From Ectocarpus siliculosus (taxonomy: Eukaryota; Sar; Phaeophyceae; Ectocarpales; Ectocarpaceae): a stretch of DNA of 64,000 nt. The notes under the pieces were generated by a model that saw only the letters and a list, made by a program, of their open reading frames with translations, searched no databases and was not told the origin of the DNA. The number at the start of each line of letters is the position of its first letter. Position 1 is the stretch's first letter. Shown in pieces: positions 35,246 to 46,400 of this stretch. Where the stretch lies: assembly GCA_000310025.1 (NCBI GenBank), contig FN649746.1, positions 34,400-98,399 of the forward strand, read 5' to 3'. Both the position numbers and the translations under genes were made by a program.

Positions 35246-35512
35246 CTCTACCGCTGCCGCAGCCTCCGGGACACCAGCCTTAACGGAGGTTGCTTCCACT
35301 ACGGTAGCTGCGGCCGGTGTTGTTGCCTCGTTGTGCCTCGCGCTGACACCGTCCTCTTGAGCCGTGGAAACGCCCTCGCTAGACGCAGCGGCCGCCGCGG
35401 GGCGCCGTGATCGGGAGCGGCGGTTGTTGACGATGACGCTTCGTGTGGTGGTGGTTGGTGCGGTGGAATGGAAGCGCTGCCTCGCCGGCGGAGAGGGGAT
35501 AAACGCTGACGC
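29972..35512 (-). CDS. ferredoxin-dependent bilin reductase, plastid-targeted (PebA/PebB/HY2 family)
   Basis: Six minus-strand exons join with matching phases: 35512-35087, 34824-34706, 33159-33025, 32434-32335, 30685-30546 and 30086-29972 (TAA), 344 residues from the ASAF motif. The enzyme family reduces biliverdin to phycobilins or phytochromobilin using ferredoxin. Family landmarks in order are [51 protein letters not shown] with the catalytic Asp of [20 protein letters not shown], and [13 protein letters not shown] with the second conserved Asp. The Ala-Ser-Ala-Phe at the start of exon 1 matches the heterokont plastid-import motif. The signal peptide that should precede it must be on a further upstream exon I could not find. 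A GC triplet repeat encodes a Pro run at about 35215-35245. Product specificity (PebA, PebB, PcyA or HY2-like) cannot be fixed from motifs. Confidence 0.9.
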
Positions 35513-37493
35513 CTGTCGTTGCGGATATTGAAGGTCGATGTCATCAATAGCAGGACCCAAACGTTGACTTCTCTTCCACATGCTATCCAACCGACCTGGA
35601 CCACAAGCGTACCCACGGTAATCTATTTAGGTATGCAAACGAGATACCCGTAGTGCTTTTGACTGGACACGGGCCACGGAGGGTGGCGTACAGGGGCTAT
35701 GGTAGAAAGACACAGCGACAGGGCACACCCTACGAGAAGTGGCGGACATCGGAACCTGCCAAGGTCACTTCACATGTTTCCATGCGCACGCACCGTGTTC
35801 GGCCACGGGGTCATGTCTTGGACGGGCGGAGGCGGCATACTCCGCTCTCTACATTGCGGCGCTATGATTCAATATTGTATTATAGTAGTTGTTAGGACGG
35901 CGCCGATGTTTGCAAATTTGTGCTGAACTGCGGACGGCTTGTTGCCGGACGTTCCCCATGTGAGGTCCTGGGTGCGGCTTTGCTATTAGTGTCCACCGCA
36001 CCAACCGGCTGACAAGGGAAACATGCATCCGTCGCACTGCGGCTAAAAACGGAAAAGGCTTCTGGAGGCCATGTACGTGTGTGTTCTTTACTAGACATAG
36101 ACCACGCACATCGGCTGACCTATGAAAAGACGTCAGTCTTAGGCCCAGTATTTAACGATGTTAATCAGTAGAAAACTAAAAATAAAACACGACCTCTGAT
36201 TGGTCGAAGACAACCAAAAGACAAGCTGTTGGAGTTTTTCTGGATTACAAATCTGGATTACAAGTCAGGGAATCAAAATTTGAAATCAATTTTTTCCCGC
36301 CACAGAGCCAAATTTGATGCTGTGTCTTAAAACGCCGCTATACACTAGCTTAGTAGCGGGATAAGAAACGCGAGCTCGCTTGCGTATCAAGGCTCTCCCG
36401 GTAAGGCAGGAGGGGGCGCGGAGGAGGCTGGACGATGCTCAAAGGTCCTGCTTTCCGGATTCGAGAGAGAAGACTCAGCACACCACCACAATAAGCTACT
36501 GGTACTCCGTAGTAGCATTGCCACTGCATTATCTGGCCCTCCTGTGTTAATGCAAAGGATCGTTGCCCTGCACTGGACTCCCTATCCGACTTCTCTCCAG
36601 TGGGCTCTGCTCTGCATAGCTTCAGCACGCCTTCGATTCTGCCCCTGGATTCTGTACCACAAGCAGTACGGTATTTACATGTACACCATCCTTCGGAGGT
36701 CCGTGCCATCACTGCTGTATTTTGTTCCTCCAATTTTGTCGTTGTCGATGGAGGTGTACGATGGAAGATCTGGTGGATCGAAGCCCAAACTTTCTTCCAC
36801 GCCTCCCCCTCTGTGTGTATGTGTCGCCCTTCACATGTTGTGTGTTGTGTTCACACAACAGCAGCAGCAGCGTGTTCCGCCCACCATCCTGCTAAAATGT
36901 AGTGCTTCACCGAACACGGCCATCTTGTTGCGGAGGTTGGATTCGGAGCACGTGTACATGTAACCAAAGGTCGTGAAAGATCCGAGGAAGGGATGTGTCT
37001 TCCGCTGGACCTCCTACTGCAGTAGCGGGTTCAAAGCTCCGCTGGCATCTTCTCGACAAAGAGGCAAGCCTCCCGCCGGGGAGGCTAAATCTTCAGCAGT
37101 AATACCACCGCAACAACCAAAGTGACTCTCCTCTTGGCTGCTGCTGCTGCTGCTGCTGCTGCTGCACGTTGCAACGAGTGGTAGAGATAGATCATCACCT
37201 GTCTTGCAGCGCAAGATAGAAGCACCGAGCACAAAATTAGCGCGTACCCGCATCGACCGCCGCGCGGTGTGGCTTCCATGTCGATCGGGATAGAGAGGAG
37301 CGCGGCAAGTCGAGCAGTTGGTGTGCAACAATCACAATCACATGCACATGGCCGAACACACAGCACAGAGGGGAGGAATGCGGGGGGGCACAAATATGTC
37401 AAGCATATCGCGGAGCCTCCGATCATTGCCGCGTATCTCTCCCCTGCCTGTCCCACCCCGTTCCACTGCACACACGTTCCTGACGGCTTTGGT
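35513..37493. other. region between divergent genes; holds dispersed repeat
   Basis: This separates the bilin reductase (minus) from the phosphofructokinase start (plus). It should contain the missing signal-peptide exon of the reductase and both promoters. Candidate CCAAT-type boxes (GATTGGTC at about 36197) are visible but not decisive. The 36430-36815 part is a dispersed repeat. A GCT/CTG microsatellite sits at about 37137-37165. Confidence 0.45.
36430..36815 (+). repeat. dispersed repeat family R, copy 2
   Basis: Partner of 18690-19020: shared ordered blocks include TTCCGGATTCGA, GTAGCATTGCC, ACTCCCTATCCGA, TTTTGTCGTTGTCGA and GGAAGA(C/T)CTG. This copy is longer by a few insertions. It occupies the interval between two divergently transcribed genes. 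Confidence 0.7.
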
Positions 37494-40400
37494 ATGGTTG
37501 CTACGGCTCTCCTGGCTGTATCAGCCGTTGCTTCCGCCGCCGCTGCTTCCAATGCTGGTGAGTGGAGGGAAAGATTTGGGGTCGGTGGCGATCAGCCCGG
37601 CTTTGTCATGATGTTGCCCTGTGCGGCCCTGCAGAGAGGTATTACAATATGTGCAAAAGAAGGTCGGAGTCTGCACTCGTTTTCATCCTAGAAAAGAACA
37701 TCAAGTGAAGTGCTCGATTACTGCAATACTTTCGGTTCCTCTGTCACCGCTCCCAGTGGACAGACTCCGGGCACAGCGAGATTGGTGGGTGGTTGAGGTG
37801 TAGAGTATCCAGGAATGGATTGCAGCGGTGTGGGCATGGTAGTGCGCAAGACGACGTCTTCTCTGCTGTGCAGAAGCTTCATACCAAACTAAAAAGGTGA
37901 TTCCACCGGTGCCAGTGCAACGGTGCATTTCCAACCATGGCTTATGCGTGTCCGCGTGGCAGGCAGATGCCCCCCCCACCACACATATGAGATCGTCCCA
38001 CATATTCCCACAGCCATGGTGTCGAGACGAAGCCTGTGTGTAAGGTTTTGTAGCGCGAGACGTACATACATGCGCAGTATTGGCCGTTCCTCTGTTGTGC
38101 TCCTGTAGTGGAAAGCGGCAAGTTCAACACGCGCATCACAAGACACAATTTTTTCAAAAAAGAAGATGCGGTACAAACTGCAGCTGTGGCAGTCATGCTG
38201 AATGGACTACACCCGCAAGCAGAGGGGCAACAGCAGTTCGCTTTGGTGCCGCTGCTGCTGCTTGTCGCGTTGTTTTCTTCCGTGGACCACCATTGCTTTC
38301 CTTTTTTTGTTACTGTACAGGCTGCTGCTGTTGTGATCAATTAGCACCGCCACGCTCTGTCGAAGAATTTACAGCGGTGACTGCGGCCGGCTGTCAGGAG
38401 GAATGTTGCTGCTTCTAGAAGTTGGACGGAAACAGCACAAGAAGCGTTTCGCCGTGGAACATGCACTACTCACGTACCATACCATACCATACCCACGAAG
38501 GCTATAGTCCCGTTTGGCCCCCAGGTGGTACGTCCAGAACAAACGCGTAATGTGCCGCCGACTCGCGGATCATGTCACATATATCCAGGGCATGGAAAGA
38601 GTTTGATGCTCCTACAGTATGCATGATAGAAACTGCTGTACCACGTACCCACATGTTGATATGCATACGATGTAGGATGCCCCTTGGGTAAAGTAGATCG
38701 ATGCAGCGGACCCCCTTCTTACATGTGTACTCATATCTTCCTCCGGAAGTTCTGAATGACATTCTCTGTGTGAAAGTGCATTCTACGGCAGTGCACTGCG
38801 GTATATAGATACCTCGTCAACGAGCGCAGACAGCGAGCGGGCCTGGACGGTTTTAAATGCCGCCCTCCTCCATTGTACACGCGACCTCCACATCGCATTC
38901 CATGCATTGTACCGGCACGACGCTTTACCCGTCATTACAGCATGTGTGCAACGTAGACTATGCAACGAACAACAACAATAATAATGTTGCACGGGAACCA
39001 AAGTACTGCGTGTATGCATACTAACAGGGGAAAGAGAACATCAACGGGGGGAGAAAGAACACAGCAGTAATTTGTGCAACGCAGACTAGAAATTAGCGAA
39101 CACGAACGGCAGTTTATATCTCTCTTCCAACAGACGTAGATTGCTGCAAAACGGGCCGGGCCCACAAGTTCACGAAAAATATGGAAACACGGTGAAGCAA
39201 TCAGCGGTGGATACTAAACTCTATTATACCACAACCTGTGCTGGACAGCAGTGGCGATGAAAGTAAGAAACTGAGCCTCGACCTCATTTTGACGTTTCTT
39301 ATCTCAGGGCCTGTACACTGTACACTGTCGCTTTGACTTATCGTTTAACTACACCTGCTGTTGTACTGCTGTGCGGCAGGAGGCGTTGTGGCAGGGGCGG
39401 GTTTGCCTGCGTTTGCGTCCCCCCCCACGGTCGACGGCGGCCGTGCCCTAGGCAGTTGGGCAACAGCAGCAGCAGCAGGGGCTGCTGGTCGGAAGACTAC
39501 CTGGCGTCATGCGGAGGTATGTGCTGCGATTTTATACACCGATATTGTTAAGCTTTCCCCCCTATTACGGGATTTCATCAATTTCCAGAGCGCATCAAGC
39601 CATTGCTTTGCATGTTAGCAGGGCTGGCCAGAAGTTTGAGCATTGACGCCCTTGTACGTGACAAGTTGAGGAGGGCAGGCAGGGCAGCGGTCGCTTCGGG
39701 ACCGATTTCCAAAGCTCGATTGTACGATTTTTTTTTTTTTTGTCTCCGCTTCAAATCAGCCCTCACAGCCCTAGAGGCCGTTTACACCAACTCGTGGTCA
39801 CACAGAAGGGCCCCTCTCTACCCTCCCCTCCTGCGGTCCGTTGCCTTCGGTTTTTAATGCGAGAAGAGTTCAGCACTCTCTTCCCTCTGTGTACACACGA
39901 CCTAGCGCTATCCACTAGGCCAGGAGCGGAAGCGAGAGAAAAACTTACTTTGCAAGAAAAGCTCGCTTACGCCGGGATTCGAACCCCTGGCCTGACCTCT
40001 AGAAGGTTTCGAGGATACCAACTAGACCACCGTGGCGACCGGCTCGATACCAGCACCGAAAGTGGTGGTGTTAGAAACTTGTCGAGGGCTTTCCGTACAT
40101 GTATCAGGCTCTTTCCGCACCCACTTGAGTGTGGAGAAATCGAGCCTTGAAAGTCGCTCTAGGGGGGTGGCCACCTCTCCGCCTGTTGCAGGTAGTCTAT
40201 ATTACTGGCTGTTTTGTGCTTCTACGTTGATGCTTTTTCTATTTGGGCGATCTTGTCTTGGACAGCGGTTTGTTCAAGGCACAGGCGAGCGCTAGTTTAG
40301 TCGACAAATCCCTGCTTTATCCTTAGGAACGCCTTTCGCGAGGATATTAAGCGTTACAGCAATGTATGTATTCATAGAGAGGGGTTCCAAAACCGTACAT

Positions 40401-43400
40401 GTAACCTCCAGATCCACCCCATACCCTCGTGCAAAAACAAAGCTTAGTATGCTCGCAAGGCTACTGTTTCCTAATATATTTCGTTTGAAAACCAACGTTA
40501 ATGTTTTCGGAAAGCTACTGCTGCTGTATCCTTACGGTGTGGTTTTATGTCGTTTGAAAATGAAGCTTCATATCCTGGCAAGGCAACTGCTGCTGCTGCT
40601 GCATCCTTACCGTACGTCGTTTGCGCCTTCCTTGCTTCCTTTCTATTCCGGAAGGACCTCTCCCGGGAGGTTATTCGACGGCGGTGGGGGTCTAAGGGAA
40701 AACAGCAGCAGCAGCAGCAGCAGCACGGAGAGGCTGCGGTGTGGGGTGGCCGACGCTCCTTGCGTCTAAAGGTTCGGAAAAGAGCTGTGGTTGTGGTTAT
40801 CCTGGCGGCGAATTTGGTTTTCGATTTTGGTTCCACGAAGCCGGCTCTTTGGCTCTTGAAGCGGGTTCTTGTTCTCGTTGCTGTTGCTGCTTCCGCGATG
40901 TATGCCCTTGCTAATTTGTGCTGTCTTCGTTTTGTAGGGTACAATACAGTAGGACGTCTCGACGAGTTTGGCCATGGTGGCAAGCCAGGGAGTACAGGGA
41001 CGTCCGAAGGGCGTATAGTGGCGGGATTTCGGCGTGGACAGCTCTTAAGGTTTGGCGTAATGTTGAAATCGTCTCTTTACATCGACGCATGAAGGGAAGG
41101 AAGGTATGGTCTAGAGCATCTCTTTCATGGCGGTGCGATCGTTTCAACGCATGTGTTTTCTTCGTTTTCCACAAAATAAAACAAGTGAAACGTTTCTGTC
41201 GAGGCTTGTGTGTCCGAGTATAACAAACGGTTCATAAAACATCGTACGCTAGGCCAAGCGATGCAAGGCATATTTCAAACAATCTTCGAAAAACAAACGA
41301 ACGGTTGCATGTGCTAAATGCGAAAAATTCCAGAATTAACAGGAAGAAAGAACAAAATTTAAAGAAAGCACCCAACAAAAAACAATTACGTATGTAGAAA
41401 GTTGTTGCGCCTCTGCAAGAACGAAGCAAAGAAAGACAAGGACTGCTTACGCATGAAAGCAACGTTGTTTTACGTTGTGAAGACCAGGCAGGGGACACGC
41501 AGACTCTAACCCTAACCCGGACGTCTACTCTTTATCCAGTATGTTTGCTCACATGAAGAAACCTGCGTAGTGTTGAGTAGCGGGTGCTTTGCGTCAGAGG
41601 CTGCGGGGTTGAGGTTGACTCAAGACCTTGATATTCGAGTGCGCAGGGCATACTTGCCCATGCACGCAGAAAGGGGTTCTCCCTTCTACTAACACATACC
41701 AACATGATACACGAAACCCCCCTACATCTCCGTAGATCCGTACCTACTGCTGAGTACACCTAAGACTACTACTGCAAAGACCAATTACCACTCCAACAAA
41801 AAAGCGTTTCACACACTGGTGTTGTGCTCCCACCCTACCTCAGGCGGAGGCGACAGGTGTGGCGTTCGGTGGCGAGGGTCGAGCGATGGACCGAGCGTCA
41901 CAGGCTGAATCCAAGTACAGAGAGGCTTTGGAGGAGGCGTTGCGGGCGGCCAGGGAGCACGGGGACTCGTCGCCTCAGGCGGTGGCCGCTTGGGACGTTG
42001 TCGACGAGATCGAGGTGAACTGCCCATGTGAATGGTTATGGTTGGAAGCTTTGCTTCGTTGTTGACTTCGTTTTGTTTAGTAGCCTTCGTGAGGATAGTA
42101 AGCTTGGCCTTGGTTTGAGCAGGGGGTTAGGGATAGGGATACGAAACCGCCCTCTCTATGTCATGGGTTAATTATTAAATACTCCCGAAAGGGGGGAGGG
42201 GTGGGTAGAGGGCATCGGGGAGAGGAAACCTTCTGTGTGACCACGGGTTGGAGTAAACGGCACAACTGCTGTGAGCACTGATTTGAAGTCAAGACAAAAA
42301 AAAAAGAACAGAAAAAAAAAAGGATGTGGAGACCTCAGGTGAGCTACAGTTATTCCCTCCCCCGTGCCTGTGATGCCGTGGGTCGTTCAGCTGTGGCGGT
42401 GTCATTTGACGCTATTGAAGAGCAAGTCGGCTCCCCTTTGACAATGATGTGTCTCGTTGTCTGGGTGCTTGTCGCCGCAAACAGCACGTGTCCTTTGCAC
42501 GCGCATTAGTTGACCGGTTCGTTTGCGGCATGACGTTGCCCCTCGAATGCTTCCGGCAGCTTCTTCTCCGCTACAAGCGTTCTCTACTGCAACAGTGCTG
42601 ACGTTATTCGCACAACAACTGCAGAGTTGTTCCAGCGCATGATATCGGAATGGTTTCTCCCTCTCTGGCAACCCCCCGTGATCGCTATCCTTGCCAACCC
42701 TTGCCTTTGTGGAAATCCCTATGCATATGCATATGATACGACACCCGAAAGGCGTTGTACGAAAGCCGAATTCCCCACAACGAAGCCTTTCTTCATCAAC
42801 CCCGTGCTACCCCTACCCACGCGTGTTTGGTGTTTTTTGTTATCGTATCTCACGCTTGCCTTCTGGATCGCATCCCCGCTCGGAAGGCGTCGAATAACTC
42901 GATCGCGTGGAGGCCGGCCCTGGACCAGGCCTGCTCTGTAGCTGGGGAAGGGGGTGAGCCAAGAATATCCTCGAATACGGCTACGCGGGCATTGTCTTCA
43001 TTTATTTCTATATTTCTTTACTCCATTAGTATTTGTTTACCAATATTCTTTATTATTTTCTTTCTTTCTGTATTTCTGTATTTATGTACTTATTTATTCC
43101 TTCCTTTCTTTCTGTATTTATTTATTTATTTCGTACTTACGTTCTTGCTTGCTCTTACAATATATTTATGTATTCCTTCCTTTCTCTCTTCCATGCTTCC
43201 TTTCCTTTCCATCATTCCCTTGTTGCGGTGAGCGTGTCACGACGGAGCTTCTGGTGTGGTTCGGTTGGATTACCACTAAAAATTGGCCTCGATGTCGGCT
43301 CTTGCTGGTCTCAATCCACCTCTACCTTCCCTCCGAGCGTGGCTGTACTGCTGTAGTAATTCAGGATACCTAAACATGTCTTCAGCGACACGTCCAGTAA

Positions 43401-46400
43401 CTTGGTCATGGCTGCTTGTTAACCCAGACCCAACCTTTGTGTGCACAACGGACACGCCCAAGGACACCATAGAGAGAGTTGTTTGAACCTTCATCTTTCT
43501 TGTCTATCCTCTTCGAGGAGAATCCCTTCAACAAAGTGCACCTTCTCTTTTGCTGCTGTCTTCCGTCCGTACCGTGCCTTTACATGTGTGCTTGCCTGCG
43601 TTCCTGAAATATGTGCTCCACAACGAACGCTTCATCTTGCCGACAAAGATGACATGGAGCTGTGCATGGAGTACAACAAGGACTTGGATCGCCTTAAGGA
43701 AATTTTGCAGCCATCCGACACGGCTGAGGAGGAAGAGCGGGAGAGGTATGTATGCATATGATCTACAACAGCAGTATCTAGGGTATTAGTTTCGAGCGTT
43801 GGTGTTGTTCTTTGTTGTTCCTTCGTTGCTGTTGGTGGTGGTGGTGGTGGTGGTGGCCATGGTGATTGTTTGCTGCTGCTGCTGTCCTTGCTGGTGGTGG
43901 TGATGGTGCTGCTATTGTCATTGTCACCATTGCCCTTGCCATCGCGATTACCGATATCCATGCACGTTCCGACCAAAGACGAAGAGATAAATACGATGGG
44001 ACATGAATGGCATAGGTCTATGTACAGCCGGGTGTGATCTTATCGAAGATTAAGATTTCGAATCCCGATTTTAGCTCCACTTTTAAGAAAGGAAGCGCCC
44101 GATCTGTACAAATCTGAATGCAAATGACCCAATCTGTTGTAGCAACAGACGTGCAAAAGTCGGAAGAGAAATCATTCAAGCTGACCACATCAAATACACA
44201 CACAACAGGCCGGCAGGCCAGAAAACCCCATCTCTTGATCTCGATCGATACTGACGTGAGTCTTGCCCTTTGTCGCAGTCGATGCTGGTCTGATCAATTA
44301 AACACGCGCGCGCACAAACACATGCGAACGGCCAGGTTTACGATCGAAGAGATCGTGCCGGTTCCGGTGCCGAACCTGAAAACCAAATTCAAGCCTTCAG
44401 GGGTTGCCAACCTGGATATCGCGTCGGACAGCCTTGGGAGCGTTACCCACTACACCAAGCTCATAGGGGAGCAAGACATCGTCTTATACGGTGATGATGC
44501 GTGACATTCCTTGACGGTTGACATTTGTGATGGTATCTATCCGCTTCGACAATGATGCGTGTATACTGATTTCTCGATTATGATCTGCTTTGACTTGTTT
44601 TCACGGTTGAGAGTTGTAATGATATGCCTTGATTTGTTGTCACGGTTGGAATTTGTGATGGTATCCACTTTAGTTATTACACGGTTCACTCACTTTTGTT
44701 TTTTGTCGGTGGTAACGTCGTGGTATGTGCATTGGTATTTTTTTATGATGCCATGATTCCATCTTAGCAAAGATCAGTGAGATTTCGGTCAATTGCCATC
44801 TCGTTTCGATTGTGTGGACACGATGGCGTATCCTCCATGCAAGAGTGCCATCGCGTTTTGGTGGAACATGACGAAAAAGCTCTACGATGGACGATGAATA
44901 TAGCATTCGGCGTGCGTGTTATTTCAAGAGCTATTTCATGCTGCTGTGCTGATGACAACGACAATGAATGTGCTGGCGACGTCGGTGTTACCGTACCGTA
45001 TTCCGTACCGTACCGTTGCAGAGCACGTTCGAGGCCCCGGGAGGATGCCGGCTGCGAAGGGCTTTCTCCGAGCAGGTGTGCATGCGAAGAGAGAGGGATT
45101 AATGTTTCAAACCAAGCTCGGTCACACAACCAAACCCTGGGTAGTGGTTCAGCTGATGCTCTAACCTCGTGTAGAACATTGAATTTCTGTCTCGAGCTCG
45201 GGAATTCGAGTTTTTAATACGGAGTAGAATTATGTACTCCCAATTTTGAAGCGATTACCGCATCGTCGTGAGTGCACACAACAGAGAGATGGTTGGGGCT
45301 GCTGAACCCTCCTCGCGTCTTATGGCCAGCGCCGCAGGGGGGAGTTGGAGAATCCCTCCTGTCTGTGTGGCCCCCGCTGGTGCTTGAAGCACACCCGCCA
45401 TTAGGTGTACACTGGCGCCCAGAATATAGGTGCGACGGGAAAAAAAGTAACAAGCCCCGAGCGCCGCCTTTCGTCTTGCGTTTTTCACCTTTCCACGCGC
45501 GCTGCGGAAAGCTGTACCTGCTATACAAGCAATGTGGTGACCAACAACGATCGCACTCCATTTTTAGGCGCTTCTTGCTGTTAGTGCCGACGGTGTCTTG
45601 TCTGGATTTGAGGCGTCGGATCATTGTCAGCACTGTGCATAGCCCATCTCTTGCGGTGGTTACAGAACAACTGATAAGAATAACATCGAAGTCAGGTCCT
45701 TGCAACTGATACTGTACATGGCTGTACTAGTTACGTGAGCAGCTGTTTTATCATGACAGGGGCGCATGCGGGTTGTTTAAAGCGACTGAGCTTCTGTCGA
45801 GCTCTTGGAAAGCGTGTGATGATTGTTGTGAGTGATGCACGGCTCATGTCGCCATCTTCCTTTGCAAGCGTGCACATCTCTCGAACGCAAGCTGTAGACG
45901 TTTTTTCCGTGCCACAGAACTGACAAATCGAGCACGCCTCCATCGCGTTTTGCTCCCCCCTTATCAATACCCAGCTTTTCTTACCTTTTTCATGTCCGTG
46001 CGTTCATGGCTTTGGCGGCCCCAACCATCGCATGACCTTGTGTTGAAGCCCCAGTGGGGTTGTGTGAGAACATTGGGTCCAACGGAGGTGCACCCAGCCA
46101 ACCTCTCTTGCATTCCGAAGCCAAACCCAGTCCCCCACACCAGCATTGACAAAACAAAGTATTGACAGTCCTATATATATCTTAAATGTGTTCTGTGTCC
46201 TTTTAGGGCCACGGGCATCGCTTCATTTCAAGCCTACGGAAGTCCGCGCCGCCGTGGTGACGTGCGGGGGACTGTGCCCGGGATTGAACAGCGTCATCCA
46301 CCACCTCGTGCTCACGCTCTTCAACATCTACGACGCCGAAAAGGTATGTATTATGAATGAGACTTCGCCAGAAATGGATGAATGAGACTGGCCAACAAGA

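Larger units (their letters stand above)
37494..43745 (+). other. presequence and CP12-like N-terminal exons of the PFK gene
   Basis: The first exon encodes a signal peptide ([19 protein letters not shown]). The second follows in phase and has LPAFASPP, resembling the Phe-containing import motif of heterokont plastid proteins, then an Ala-rich stretch. The third (57 codons) has [16 protein letters not shown] and the core [12 protein letters not shown], close to the AWDxVEEL signature of CP12, the redox-sensitive Calvin-cycle linker. The fifth has [18 protein letters not shown] and its 3' phase fits the first PFK exon exactly. Linking the third and fifth exons needs a one-base phase change, met by a possible 16-base exon at 42323-42338. 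If that is wrong, the CP12-like part could be a separate gene. The classic CP12 C-terminal Cys pair is not visible. Confidence 0.5.

Noticed and set aside
35513-35590. Start of the bilin reductase at a TTG or ATG just upstream of the ASAF motif
   Set aside because: The upstream residues are charged and lack a signal peptide, and a plausible splice acceptor lies exactly before the ASAF codons.
40547-41092. 181-codon plus-strand frame with hydrophobic stretches in a PFK intron
   Set aside because: It overlaps degenerate and CAG repeats, has no ATG-led domain and no recognisable homology.
41504-41520. Telomere-like CTAACCCTAACCC
   Set aside because: Only two units; too short to be an interstitial telomere array.
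42954-43373. Long hydrophobic plus-strand frames suggesting a membrane protein
   Set aside because: They come from a TTTC/TATTT low-complexity tract inside a PFK intron.
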